A stretch of 11,552 bases of DNA from Ancrocorticia sp052089425. Lineage in GTDB: Bacteria > Actinomycetota > Actinomycetes > Actinomycetales > Actinomycetaceae. The notes under the pieces were generated by a model that was not told the DNA's origin, searched no databases, and saw only the letters and a program-made list of their open reading frames with translations. The translations under genes and the position numbers were made by a program. Positions 1-6,702 of this stretch are shown here, piece after piece. The stretch lies in assembly GCF_052089425.1 (NCBI RefSeq), contig NZ_JBQCZW010000050.1, positions 1 to 11,552 of the forward strand, written 5' to 3'. Each line of letters begins with the position of its first letter. The first letter of the stretch is position 1.

Positions 1-60
1 AGGCCATTCCAATGCCCCGCGACACCCTATTCCAATCTCCTGCACCACAACACTGTCATC

Positions 61-81
61 CCGACAGTTTGAAGCTGTCGG
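61..81 (-). terminator. Hairpin downstream of the kinase gene
   Basis: A perfect 7-bp inverted repeat (CCGACAG / CTGTCGG, 7-nt loop) begins 13 bp past the kinase stop codon. It has no U-rich tail on either strand, so it may be a U-less actinobacterial terminator or an RNA 3' end stabiliser. The remaining sequence to position 1 holds no certain gene. On the minus strand an AGGAGA motif (36-41) sits 10 nt before a GTG at 23-25, which could be the start of a next leftward gene running off the window; this is not reliable. Confidence 0.35.
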
Positions 82-93
82 CGAATCACGGCG

Positions 94-747
94 CTAACCC
101 GGATCCACGATCCGATGGGCGCGCCCGGCCACCGCGCGAATCCGCCGAGCATTCGGCTCATCCACGTTGTCCACCCAGTATTCGGCGAACTCCGGCGCCT
201 TCCCACTTGCGATGTGCCGGGCAATGAGCCGTTCACGCCGCAGCGCCGGATCAATCTGGACGAACCACACGGCGTCAAGAAGCCCCGGAATCTCCCGCCA
301 CGGGCTATCGGAATCCAGTAGATAGTTGCCCTCGGTCAGCACCACCCGGCATTCGGGCCCCACAGGAATGGCCCCAGCTACCCCGTGGCTGGCCCCGCGA
401 TCATAACGTGGCGCATACACGGTACCCGGCTCGGCGGCGCGGATACGGCGCAACATCGCGACGTATCCATCGGCATCAAAGGTATCGATAGCGCCCTTCC
501 GGTCGCGCCGGCCAAGTTCCTTAAGAACCTCGTTCGCCAGATGAAAACCGTCCATGGGCACCACGGCCGCCGCGATGCCTTCGGCTTCCAGCAGATCACG
601 AATTCTTCCGGACAGAGTGGACTTCCCCGCGCCGGGTTCACCTGCGATACCAACGATCACGCGTGATTGGGTCCGCAGATTATCGAGTATCTCCCCAGCC
701 AGTTCGGGGGCGATTTCGTTTGCCGACGACGACGACGAAGCACCCAT
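94..747 (-). CDS. Nucleoside/nucleotide kinase family protein (uridine kinase/pantothenate kinase-like P-loop)
   Basis: A 217-aa P-loop phosphotransferase of the uridine kinase / phosphoribulokinase / CoaA-like superfamily. It probably phosphorylates a small hydroxylated metabolite with ATP in the cytosol; the substrate cannot be read from sequence. Visible signatures are Walker A GIAGEPGAGKST (residues 33-44), the PMDGFHL segment (64-70) carrying the likely catalytic Asp, RKGAIDTFDADGY (83-95), TVYAPRYDR (109-117), TEGNYLL (138-144) and a lid-like basic stretch LRRERLIARH (169-178). The length fits the family. The ATG at 747 is chosen because AGGGGAG lies just upstream; the open frame extends further but only into guaB1, and the ATG at 765 has no well-placed site. 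It starts 11 bp after the guaB1 stop, so it is probably the last gene of the panE-guaB1 operon. Residues 4-8 are a Ser run encoded by repeated TCG codons. It is often annotated as a fructose-transport-system or pantothenate kinase, without strong support. Confidence 0.88.
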   Translation of the reverse strand: MGASSSSSANEIAPELAGEILDNLRTQSRVIVGIAGEPGAGKSTLSGRIRDLLEAEGIAAAVVPMDGFHLANEVLKELGRRDRKGAIDTFDADGYVAMLRRIRAAEPGTVYAPRYDRGASHGVAGAIPVGPECRVVLTEGNYLLDSDSPWREIPGLLDAVWFVQIDPALRRERLIARHIASGKAPEFAEYWVDNVDEPNARRIRAVAGRAHRIVDPG

Positions 748-758
748 CCCCTTCTCCC

Positions 759-2210
759 CTACCATCCCTTGGGCAGTGGCCGTCCCTCTTGATAGCCGGC
801 AGCAGACTGCACGCCCGCGATGGCACGATCTGCGAACTCGCGGAGGTTGCGCGCCCCAGCATAGGTGCACGAGGAACGTAACCCGGACGTGATCTCGTCA
901 ATCAGGTCCTCAACTCCGGGGCGCTGCGGATCAAGGTACATCCTCGAGGAGGAAATGCCTTCTTCGTACAACGCTTTGCGTGCCCGTTCGAACGAATCGG
1001 TGCCAGCCGTGCGGGCGGCTACTGCTCTCGCGGAGGCCATACCAAAGCTTTCCTTGTACAGCCGGCCATCGTTATCGGTTTGCAGAACACCGGGTGATTC
1101 CAAGGTGCCCGCGAACCACGAACCCACCATGACCTGACTGGCGCCGGCAGCAATGGCCAGCGCGATGTCGCGTGGGTGACGCACTCCCCCGTCCGCCCAC
1201 ACGTGTTTGCCCAGCCTCTCGGCGGCCTGCGCGCACTCGTAGACGGCGGAGAACTGGGGCCGGCCAACCGCCGTCTGCATGCGCGTGGTACACATGGCGC
1301 CAGGACCAACGCCCACTTTGATGATGTCAGCACCAGCCTCCACGAGCTCTTCCACTCCGGCGGCCGTCACGATGTTTCCGGCCACGATCGGAACACCTGG
1401 GTTCATCGCCTTGACGCGGCGAAGGGCACTGATCATCTTCTCCTGATGACCGTGCGCTGTATCCACCACGAGGGTATCCACGCCCACGTCCATCATGGCG
1501 GCTACGCGGGCCTCGATATCACCATTAATCCCGATGGCCGCACCGATGCGGAAACCCCCGGCGTTGTCTACTGCGGGCTTGTACATGCTCGAACGCACGA
1601 TTCCCTTGGCAGTCAGAACGCCAACCAGCTTTCCTTCATCCACCACGGGAACGAAGGTCCGGCGGCGGTAGCGCAGGTTTTCGTAAACGGCGCGTAGTCC
1701 CGCACCGTCTGTTCCTATGTCCGAGAGGTCGAGAGTTTCCGGCTCGGGTGTCATCACGGCATGGGCTTGAGCAAACCGCTCCTGGCCTTCGCAATCCGAT
1801 GTGGAAATAATGCCGACCGGCCGGCCGCCATCCACCACCACCGCTGCACCGTGAGTCCTGCGTGGAATGAGCGACATGACGGTCGCAATCGGATCATCCG
1901 GAGCCACCGTGATTGCTGTATCGATCACTGGGTGTGCTGCCTTGACCCTGCGCGCAACCTTCGCTACAACATCAGCCGGGATGTCCTGCGGGATGATGGC
2001 CATGCCGCCGCGGCGCGCAACCGTTTCGGCCATGCGCCGTCCCGAAACGGCCGTCATGTTGGCCACGATGAGCGGAATGGTGGTGCCCGTCCCATCACTC
2101 GTGGCAAGGTCAACGTCAAAGCGCGAGGTCACGTCCGAATGTGACGGGACCAGAAAAACATCGCCGTAGGTCAGATCGTGTGCTGGCTCTTGACCGGGAA
2201 GAAATCGCAT
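759..2210 (-). CDS. guaB1: GuaB1 family IMP dehydrogenase-related protein (probable GMP reductase)
   Basis: A 483-aa (beta/alpha)8-barrel enzyme of the IMPDH/GMP reductase superfamily with an inserted CBS pair (about residues 92-210). The purine-handling Cys is C307 in GVGPGAMCTTR; the Asp of LVVDTAHGH (D250) and the C-terminal YKESFGMAS segment are also in place. The N-terminus matches the actinobacterial GuaB1 type, not the canonical GuaB2 IMPDH. The mycobacterial GuaB1 has been characterised as an NADPH-dependent GMP reductase (GMP to IMP plus ammonia), so I infer purine recycling; the CBS pair would sense purine nucleotides. The ATG at 2210 fits the family N-terminus. No Shine-Dalgarno sequence is visible, but TAGGCT, which overlaps the panE stop codon, lies 7 nt before the ATG. 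The gene starts 10 bp after panE, so it is either translationally linked to it or has its own leaderless promoter. Confidence 0.93.
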   Translation of the reverse strand: MRFLPGQEPAHDLTYGDVFLVPSHSDVTSRFDVDLATSDGTGTTIPLIVANMTAVSGRRMAETVARRGGMAIIPQDIPADVVAKVARRVKAAHPVIDTAITVAPDDPIATVMSLIPRRTHGAAVVVDGGRPVGIISTSDCEGQERFAQAHAVMTPEPETLDLSDIGTDGAGLRAVYENLRYRRRTFVPVVDEGKLVGVLTAKGIVRSSMYKPAVDNAGGFRIGAAIGINGDIEARVAAMMDVGVDTLVVDTAHGHQEKMISALRRVKAMNPGVPIVAGNIVTAAGVEELVEAGADIIKVGVGPGAMCTTRMQTAVGRPQFSAVYECAQAAERLGKHVWADGGVRHPRDIALAIAAGASQVMVGSWFAGTLESPGVLQTDNDGRLYKESFGMASARAVAARTAGTDSFERARKALYEEGISSSRMYLDPQRPGVEDLIDEITSGLRSSCTYAGARNLREFADRAIAGVQSAAGYQEGRPLPKGW

Positions 2211-2217
2211 GGTTTTT

Positions 2218-2223
2218 AGCCTA
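2218..2223 (-). promoter_or_regulatory. Possible -10 box for a leaderless guaB1 transcript
   Basis: TAGGCT fits TANNNT and ends 7 nt before the guaB1 ATG, which has no ribosome binding site. It overlaps the panE stop codon. No convincing -35 box is seen, so this is suggestive only. Confidence 0.3.
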
Positions 2224-2927
2224 GCCGATTGTGCCAGTATCGGTGCGAATCTGCAGCAAAGTGAGATCCAGCAACGGGGTAGAAACGCCCAATCTGCGCG
2301 CCTGAACGGCCATCTCTCCAAGGATATGCTCACCCTCGTGAGCATGCCCGGAGGCCAGATCACGGTACAGCGAGGAGGTAAACCCTGAGCCTTCTTCGGT
2401 CAGCAGATTGAGCGATCCCTGATGACCAGCCTGGCTCACGGGGTATCCAGCCGCGGCAGCAACAGCCTCGCCCTCGGAGATNNNNNNNNNNNNNNNNNNN
2501 NNNNNNNNNNNNNNNNNNNNNNNNNNNNNNNNNNNNNNNNNNNNNNNNNNNNNNNNNNNNNNNNNNNNNNNNNNNNNNNNNCCGGATAGACCTCACTGAC
2601 ACGATCAATGTGTGACATGCCGTTGAGTACGGGAATGATCGTGGTATCCGGCCCAACAAACGGCGCGATATCGCTCAGCGCCTCGTCCAGGCCGTAGGCC
2701 TTCGTTGAGAGGATCACCAGATCAAAGGGATCAGACTGATCATCCACTGTTACACACTGAACGGCATTCGTTCGCTCTGCCTCTGGCGAGATGAAGGTGA
2801 GTCCGTTCTCGCGTATTCTTGCTGCTCGCGCTGGCCGAACAAAGAAGGTGACGTCACGGCCCGCCTCGTGAAGTAGCGTTCCGTACGCTCCCCCAACGCC
2901 GCCGGCACCAACAACCAAAATTCGCAT
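2221..2927 (-). CDS. panE: 2-dehydropantoate 2-reductase (ketopantoate reductase), interrupted by assembly gap
   Basis: NADPH-dependent reduction of ketopantoate to pantoate, a step of pantothenate/CoA synthesis. The N-terminal part (115 codons, 2582-2927) has the Rossmann motif GAGGVGG (residues 7-13), RPARAARIRENG, a KAY motif with the likely catalytic Lys (K76) and LNGM (N102, cofactor/substrate side). The C-terminal part (2221-2481, 86 aa) is a typical ApbA C-terminal helix bundle with EAVAAAAGYP, SSLYRDLASGHAHEGEHILG and LGVSTPLLD. Only about 200 residues are visible against the usual 295-305, so about 100 residues lie in the gap. The two halves are not in frame across 100 N, which is a gap-size artefact and not proof of a pseudogene. 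The ATG at 2927 is preceded by a strong GAGGAGG (spacing 5). First gene of the panE-guaB1-kinase operon, divergent from the BASS transporter. Confidence 0.88.
2482..2581. other. Assembly gap (100 N) inside panE
   Basis: A run of exactly 100 N, the usual placeholder for a gap of unknown size. From the missing part of panE the real length should be near 300 bp, and of the form 3k+2 if the gene is intact. Confidence 0.97.
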
Positions 2928-2953
2928 CTGTTCCTCCTCAGTGAGTTTTGACG

Positions 2954-2959
2954 ATTCTA
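2954..2959 (-). promoter_or_regulatory. Candidate -10 box of panE operon
   Basis: TAGAAT on the minus strand (5 of 6 to TATAAT), 27 nt before the panE ATG and followed by the strong Shine-Dalgarno sequence at 2933-2938. No clear TTGACA-like -35 box. The region where it should lie borders the palindrome at 2974-2990, which would suit repression or activation there. Confidence 0.45.
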
Positions 2960-2973
2960 CCGCCGCACGAACA

Positions 2974-2990
2974 GTGGTGAGGAACACCAC
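2974..2990. promoter_or_regulatory. Palindrome 1 in the panE/BASS divergent region
   Basis: Perfect inverted repeat GTGGTG-aggaa-CACCAC (6-bp arms, 5-bp spacer). It lies just upstream of the panE -10 candidate, between two divergent genes one of which is followed by tetR. Candidate operator; the binding protein is not known from sequence. Confidence 0.45.
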
Positions 2991-2991
2991 G

Positions 2992-3006
2992 GGTCACGTT
3001 GTGACC
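2992..3006. promoter_or_regulatory. Palindrome 2 in the panE/BASS divergent region
   Basis: Perfect inverted repeat GGTCAC-gtt-GTGACC (6-bp arms, 3-bp spacer). Its centre lies 17 bp from that of the first palindrome. The size suits a dimeric HTH repressor such as TetR. The flanks (GTGGT at 2974-2978, ACCAC at 3004-3008) also form an outer inverted repeat that spans both sites. Confidence 0.45.
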
Positions 3007-3011
3007 ACCGG

Positions 3012-3040
3012 TTTTCCCCGATCTGACCCGGGCGTATCTT
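3012..3040 (+). promoter_or_regulatory. Weak promoter candidate for the BASS transporter
   Basis: TTTTCC, 17 bp, TATCTT reading rightward. The -35 match is poor. It would give a 5' leader of about 115 nt in which I see no riboswitch fold. It begins 6 bp after the second palindrome, so a protein bound there could block it. Confidence 0.25.
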
Positions 3041-3161
3041 GGAACGTGCGGCCACGCCCAATACTGCGATCCAGTGCGAAACGGACCATTTGCACACGCC
3101 TTCGGCTCACCATGGCACGTATCCCGTGTGTTCCCAGAACTCATATATAGGAGCATCTTTC

Positions 3162-4169
3162 ATGCAGGCAATCCAACGCTTCGGATCGTGGCTGACCAAG
3201 TGGTTCACTCTGGTGGTCATCGTTTGGGCACTTCTCAACTTCTTTGTCCCAGAAATTAGCGCATGGGCGAAGAGCTACACCAATATCTTCCTCAGCATCG
3301 TCCTATTTGGTATGGGAATGACGCTCAGCCTGAACGATTTCAAGCGAATCATCAAAATGCCCCTCATGGTCATTCTGGGAACCGTGGCTCACTACCTCAT
3401 CATGCCCCTACTGGCCGTGGCCCTGTGCAAGCTGTTCCAGTTGGATGGCATGGTAGCCGTTGGTGTGATCCTTGTGGGATGCTGCCCTTCCGGCACCTCC
3501 TCTAACGTCATGTCCTTCCTCTCGCGCGGCGATGTTGCATTGGACGTCTCGATTGGTCTTCTTTCAACCCTTCTGGCACCCATCATGGTGCCGGTTCTCA
3601 TGAGTGGTCTTGCCAGCCAGTACGTTGATATCCCCGCCGGTGACCTGTTCAAGACGGCACTGGAAGTGGTGTTGATCCCCGTGGTACTGGGCATCACGGT
3701 TCACACTGTCTTCGGGGAGAAGGTTTCCACCATCACCACAGCGCTTCCCGCGGTTTCGCAAATCGCCATTCTGGTCATCATCGGAACTGTGGTGGCCGTA
3801 AACAACGAGAAGCTATTTACCCGTGAAACGGCCCTTATTCTGCCAGTAGTAATGCTGCACAACCTGTGCGGATACGCCCTCGGCTACCTCTTCTCCAGAG
3901 CGATGTTCAAACTTTATCCATCCGGCTTCCGGTATGCCCAGCAGAAGGCCATCACATTCGAAGTGGGCATGCAGGATTCGGCTCTGGGTGCCACGCTAGC
4001 GCTGCACGCCTTCGCCGCACATCCTGTGGTTGCGATCCCTTCTACCTTCTTCAGCGTGTGGCACAACATCTCCGGTTCGGTTCTGGCTTCGTGGTGGCGC
4101 CGCCGGGATGATAAGTACCAGATTCCCGCCGATTCACACGATGGAAAGCGCCCGGCGAAGGTGGCTTAA
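3162..4169 (+). CDS. Bile acid:sodium symporter (BASS) family transporter
   Basis: A 335-aa inner-membrane protein with about ten hydrophobic helices, the usual bacterial BASS size. Family marks are GCCPSGTSSNVMSFLSRGDV (residues 107-125), matching the core-domain crossover segment of bacterial ASBT homologues, and FEVGMQDSALG (266-276), whose E267 and Q271 match the spacing of the Na2-site Glu and Gln in ASBT-NM. It should therefore use the sodium gradient to take up an organic anion. Bile acids are unlikely to be the natural substrate: BASS relatives such as Salmonella PanS act on ketopantoate and ASBT-NM binds pantoate, and the divergent neighbour here is panE. The ATG at 3162 has TAGGAG 8 nt upstream; the frame is open earlier but that part reads as non-coding leader. 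The C-terminus is a charged cytosolic tail. tetR follows after 18 bp. Confidence 0.92.
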   Translation: MQAIQRFGSWLTKWFTLVVIVWALLNFFVPEISAWAKSYTNIFLSIVLFGMGMTLSLNDFKRIIKMPLMVILGTVAHYLIMPLLAVALCKLFQLDGMVAVGVILVGCCPSGTSSNVMSFLSRGDVALDVSIGLLSTLLAPIMVPVLMSGLASQYVDIPAGDLFKTALEVVLIPVVLGITVHTVFGEKVSTITTALPAVSQIAILVIIGTVVAVNNEKLFTRETALILPVVMLHNLCGYALGYLFSRAMFKLYPSGFRYAQQKAITFEVGMQDSALGATLALHAFAAHPVVAIPSTFFSVWHNISGSVLASWWRRRDDKYQIPADSHDGKRPAKVA

Positions 4170-4175
4170 GCGCGA

Positions 4176-4181
4176 TACACT
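4176..4181 (+). promoter_or_regulatory. Candidate -10 box for leaderless tetR
   Basis: TACACT (TANNNT) ends exactly 6 nt before the GTG at 4188, and no ribosome binding site precedes that codon. No good -35 box is seen. It suggests that tetR can be transcribed on its own as well as by read-through from the transporter gene. Confidence 0.4.
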
Positions 4182-4187
4182 GCCGTG

Positions 4188-4823
4188 GTGAGTACTGAAC
4201 GCATCGATCCACGCTTCCAGCGCAGCCACGATGCCATTGCCGCTGTGATGTTGGAGTTGGCAGCCCAGGTGCCCGCCGAACAGATCACGGTGCGTGATCT
4301 GGCTCAGGCCGCCGGCGTATCCCGGCAAACCTTCTACCGTCATGCATCCTCCCCGGTCGAATTCTTGAGTGGGATCCTCATCGAGGATATGCACCGTTTT
4401 GCTCCTGCGTTGGTTGGTTCTCTTTCCGATCCCTCGGTGAGGTTCGAGGATGCGTGGCGCGCGCTCTACTCCGGAATGCTGGATCATGTGAACCGCTTCG
4501 CTCCTGTGTATCAGGTGATGGTCTCGCGGCAATCCACCGCCTTTAACGCAATCAACAATTGGTTTGTCGCATCCGGCCGGGAGTTTATCCGGGACGCCAT
4601 TGCTTCATCTGCAGGGACTTTGGATGACACATGGATCGAGTTGGCCGCGCAGCAGCAGGCTGGCAATGTCTCAGCCATCATGAAAACGTGGATTCTCGAA
4701 GGCATGACCAAATCCCCGGAGTACATGGTGAATCTGTTCATGACTCTCGCACCGCCGTGGCAGCTGGCCCGCCGCAACGAATCCGGCAAACTGGATTTCC
4801 CCACGCGCCGTCACGGAACCTAA
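4188..4823 (+). CDS. TetR/AcrR family transcriptional regulator
   Basis: A 211-aa one-domain-pair repressor. The N-terminal helix-turn-helix is clear: ITVRDLAQAAGVSRQTFYRH (about residues 33-52), followed by SSPVEFL, the usual start of helix 4. The remaining roughly 150 residues form an all-helical ligand/dimer domain with no recognisable ligand class, rich in Phe, Trp and Met (FAPVYQVMVS, NNWFVASG). The start is GTG at 4188 because TACACT lies 6 nt upstream; the GTG at 4185 would add one residue. It begins 18 bp after the BASS transporter stop, so co-transcription is likely, and the two palindromes between that gene and panE are its natural candidate targets (inference). The 3' end overlaps the convergent amidase gene by 4 bp, leaving no room for a separate terminator. 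Confidence 0.88.
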   Translation: MSTERIDPRFQRSHDAIAAVMLELAAQVPAEQITVRDLAQAAGVSRQTFYRHASSPVEFLSGILIEDMHRFAPALVGSLSDPSVRFEDAWRALYSGMLDHVNRFAPVYQVMVSRQSTAFNAINNWFVASGREFIRDAIASSAGTLDDTWIELAAQQQAGNVSAIMKTWILEGMTKSPEYMVNLFMTLAPPWQLARRNESGKLDFPTRRHGT

Positions 4824-6199
4824 AGCTCCGGCGCGCGCGTATCCCACCCATATTCGGCCTCTAGCTGTGCCCCGATCTGCAGCAGAGTGGCCTCCCCGCC
4901 GGGCCGCCCAATCACCTGCAAGCCAATGGGCAACCCATCCGCGCTGGTTCCCACTGGTGACGCTATCGCTGGCAAGCCGCACACATTGAGATAGCTGGTG
5001 TAGGGAGCAAATACGCACTGCTGGGCAAAGTTGTGCTCACCGTCCGCCGCATCGAATTCACCGAACGTCGGGGCCACACCTGTAAGCACGGGAGTCACGA
5101 TCGCATCATACGGCGCGTAGTCCGCAACAATTCCCGCCTCGAACTGAGCAAACGCACCGAGCGCCCACTCCACGTCCGCCGCGCTCAGCTTACGCCCATC
5201 TCGCACGAGCCACTGCGTCAGCGCCTCGAAGCGCGAGAGGTCTTCGATAGGCAAACCAGCGGCGCCGGCTTGCCACACGGTGATAAAAGCCTTCGCGAAG
5301 TCCGGGAAGAGATCCGGCTCCACGTGTGTCAGTGAATGCCCAGCCCGACCGAGCGAGCTAAGCACCGCATCGAACACATCACCAACATCCCGTGAGCATT
5401 CGATATCGAGGCTCTTGCTCCACGGGCTCCACATATTCCAGCCAAGATTCAGCGGCGGGCACGGCTCGTCCACAGCCTCCAGCATTGAGTTTCCGGGAGC
5501 CATCCCGTCAAACAACAGCGCCGCATCCCCTATGCTCCGCGCAAGAGGCCCGCCTACAACAAGCCCGCCGAGTGAATCTACTGGCACCACCCCACGGCTC
5601 GGTTTCAGGCCAACTACGCCACACGCGGCAGCCGGGATCCTGATCGATCCACCCCCATCGTTCCCTGGCGCGAAGGGCAGCATCCGCGCAGCCACAGCGG
5701 CCGCGGCACCCGCAGAGCTCCCGCCCGTATCGCGCGAGAGATCCCACGGGTTGCGCGCGGGTCCGCCGGGCAACCGGTTTTCTCCATAGGCGCTGAAGGC
5801 AAATTCCGGAACGTTCGTCTTCCCCAGAGAAATCCCGCCAGCCGCGTCCATCGTTCGAGCGATGGACGAGCTTTCGCACGCAACCTCAGTTGTGAGGCCT
5901 ACGGTGCCATGGGTGGTTGGGAGCCCAGCACGGTCTGTCACGTCCTTATCCGCGAAAGGCATCCCCCACAGCGGTGACTCGCGAACGCTAGGGCGGCCAC
6001 CGTGTTCTGCAGCCCGTTCCAACCCCCGCGCCCGCTCCATGGCGCGATCACCGTCCACCGCCACGAGGGCGTGAATGGTTGGATTGAGAGCCTCAATCCG
6101 TTCAAGATAGTCCCCCACCGCCTCGGTTGGGTTCACTTCTCCTGCTGCCAACATCTGGCGCAGGTTGAGTGCACCGACATCATGGAAAGAACGATTCAC
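4820..6199 (-). CDS. Amidase signature (AS) family hydrolase
   Basis: A 459-aa enzyme expected to hydrolyse a C-N amide bond. The Ser-cisSer-Lys triad is complete: K85 in PFADKD, S161 in DTGGSSAGAA and nucleophile S185 in DGGGSIRIPAA. The 24-residue spacing between the two serines equals that of FAAH and malonamidase. The C-terminal LPIGLQVIGRPGGEATLLQIG motif is also typical. It is annotated as amidase only; GatA is less likely, since no gatB or gatC is nearby and the signature reads GGSSAG instead of GGSSGG. The substrate cannot be inferred. The start is GTG at 6199: no ribosome binding site precedes it, but TATCCT lies exactly 6 nt upstream, which suits a leaderless mRNA. Upstream in frame there is only a stop at 6230. 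It follows csp in the same direction after that gene's strong terminator, so it is probably its own unit, convergent with tetR. Confidence 0.92.
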   Translation of the reverse strand: MNRSFHDVGALNLRQMLAAGEVNPTEAVGDYLERIEALNPTIHALVAVDGDRAMERARGLERAAEHGGRPSVRESPLWGMPFADKDVTDRAGLPTTHGTVGLTTEVACESSSIARTMDAAGGISLGKTNVPEFAFSAYGENRLPGGPARNPWDLSRDTGGSSAGAAAAVAARMLPFAPGNDGGGSIRIPAAACGVVGLKPSRGVVPVDSLGGLVVGGPLARSIGDAALLFDGMAPGNSMLEAVDEPCPPLNLGWNMWSPWSKSLDIECSRDVGDVFDAVLSSLGRAGHSLTHVEPDLFPDFAKAFITVWQAGAAGLPIEDLSRFEALTQWLVRDGRKLSAADVEWALGAFAQFEAGIVADYAPYDAIVTPVLTGVAPTFGEFDAADGEHNFAQQCVFAPYTSYLNVCGLPAIASPVGTSADGLPIGLQVIGRPGGEATLLQIGAQLEAEYGWDTRAPEL

Positions 6200-6205
6200 A
6201 CGAAC

Positions 6206-6211
6206 AGGATA
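6206..6211 (-). promoter_or_regulatory. Candidate -10 box for leaderless amidase transcript
   Basis: TATCCT on the minus strand, followed by exactly 6 nt and the GTG start. The -35 region is not consensus. The 45-bp gap between the csp terminator and this gene leaves little other room for a promoter. Confidence 0.45.
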
Positions 6212-6254
6212 TATGAGGTGGGTTAACGGTTAGGGAGGCTTCGTCGTCGTCGAC

Positions 6255-6295
6255 AAAAAAATAAAAAGAAAAAGGCGGGTGCCTCAGCACCCGCC
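6255..6295 (-). terminator. Rho-independent terminator of the csp gene
   Basis: On the minus strand, GGCGGGTGC and GCACCCGCC form a perfect 9-bp GC-rich stem (6274-6295, 4-nt loop), followed by a long T-rich tail with few interruptions (6255-6273). The hairpin starts 8 bp past the csp stop. A textbook intrinsic terminator. Confidence 0.95.
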
Positions 6296-6303
6296 TCGTG
6301 GAA

Positions 6304-6507
6304 TCAGATCACGCGAATGTTCGCTGCCTGCATTCCCTTCTTGCCCTGTTCGGCATCAAATTCGACTTTCTGGTTTTCTTCAAGTGAGCGGTAACCGTCA
6401 CCAGCAATCGCGCTGAAATGCGCGAAAAGATCTGCTGTTCCGTCATCGGGGGCAATGAAGCCGTAACCTTTTTCGGAGTTGAACCATTTGACGGTGCCTG
6501 TGGCCAT
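6304..6507 (-). CDS. cspA: Cold-shock protein (CspA family)
   Basis: A 67-aa single cold-shock domain, the full normal length. It starts with ATGTVKWFNSEKGYGFIAPD, which contains RNP-1 (KGYGFI, residues 13-18); RNP-2 is LFAHFSAI (27-34), and the end is AANIRVI. It binds single-stranded RNA and DNA and acts as an RNA chaperone. The ATG at 6507 has AAGGAA 8 nt upstream. The gene stands alone, with its own terminator and a candidate promoter about 107 bp upstream, so the leader would be long (about 100 nt), as in many csp genes whose leader affects temperature response. Confidence 0.96.
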   Translation of the reverse strand: MATGTVKWFNSEKGYGFIAPDDGTADLFAHFSAIAGDGYRSLEENQKVEFDAEQGKKGMQAANIRVI

Positions 6508-6584
6508 AACGTCATTCCTTCAGTGTTTCTTGGACCGAGTGGCCCGGGTTACTGCAACGACGGCGCCGTTACAGGGATCAATAG

Positions 6585-6604
6585 TCACTTCGGCGGTGAA
6601 GTGA
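6585..6604 (-). promoter_or_regulatory. Hairpin in the csp leader region
   Basis: Perfect 7-bp inverted repeat TCACTTC / GAAGTGA with a 6-nt loop. If csp is transcribed from the -10 candidate at 6614-6619, this hairpin lies at the very 5' end of the mRNA. It may stabilise the message or take part in temperature response; it could also be a protein-binding site. Confidence 0.35.
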
Positions 6605-6613
6605 GGGCTCCCA

Positions 6614-6619
6614 ATCATA
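6614..6619 (-). promoter_or_regulatory. Candidate -10 box of csp
   Basis: TATGAT on the minus strand (5 of 6 to consensus), 106 nt before the csp start codon. No TTGACA-like hexamer is found at 16-18 bp, so confidence is limited. A transcript from here would carry the hairpin at 6585-6604 and a self-complementary ACGGCGCCGT (6560-6569). Confidence 0.4.
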
Positions 6620-6702
6620 TGTGGAGCAAAGTGCGAACCGTTGGTCCGCTTGTTCAATAAAGCTAAAGAGTAAATGAGGTTTCAATTCGTCGGAGGTACT
6701 AC

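Noticed and set aside
748..870. N-terminal extension of the kinase frame to 870
   Set aside because: It overlaps the 3' end of guaB1, and the added residues resemble no kinase N-terminus; a well-placed ribosome binding site supports ATG 747.
2211..2363. N-terminal extension of guaB1 to 2363
   Set aside because: It would overlap the C-terminal coding part of panE; the GuaB1 family begins at MRFL.
2436..2481. C-terminal tail read across the first gap in the panE N-terminal frame
   Set aside because: This is an out-of-frame product of the arbitrary 100-N gap; the true panE C-terminus is in another frame.
3144..3149. TATATA before the BASS transporter as a -10 box
   Set aside because: It overlaps the TAGGAG ribosome binding site, so a transcript starting from it would lack that site; more likely just AT-rich leader.
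6239..6253. TCG trinucleotide repeat, similar to the TCG run at 725-739 in the kinase gene
   Set aside because: Only four or five units each, in low-complexity sequence; the shared stretch is too short to imply a functional repeat or recombination site.
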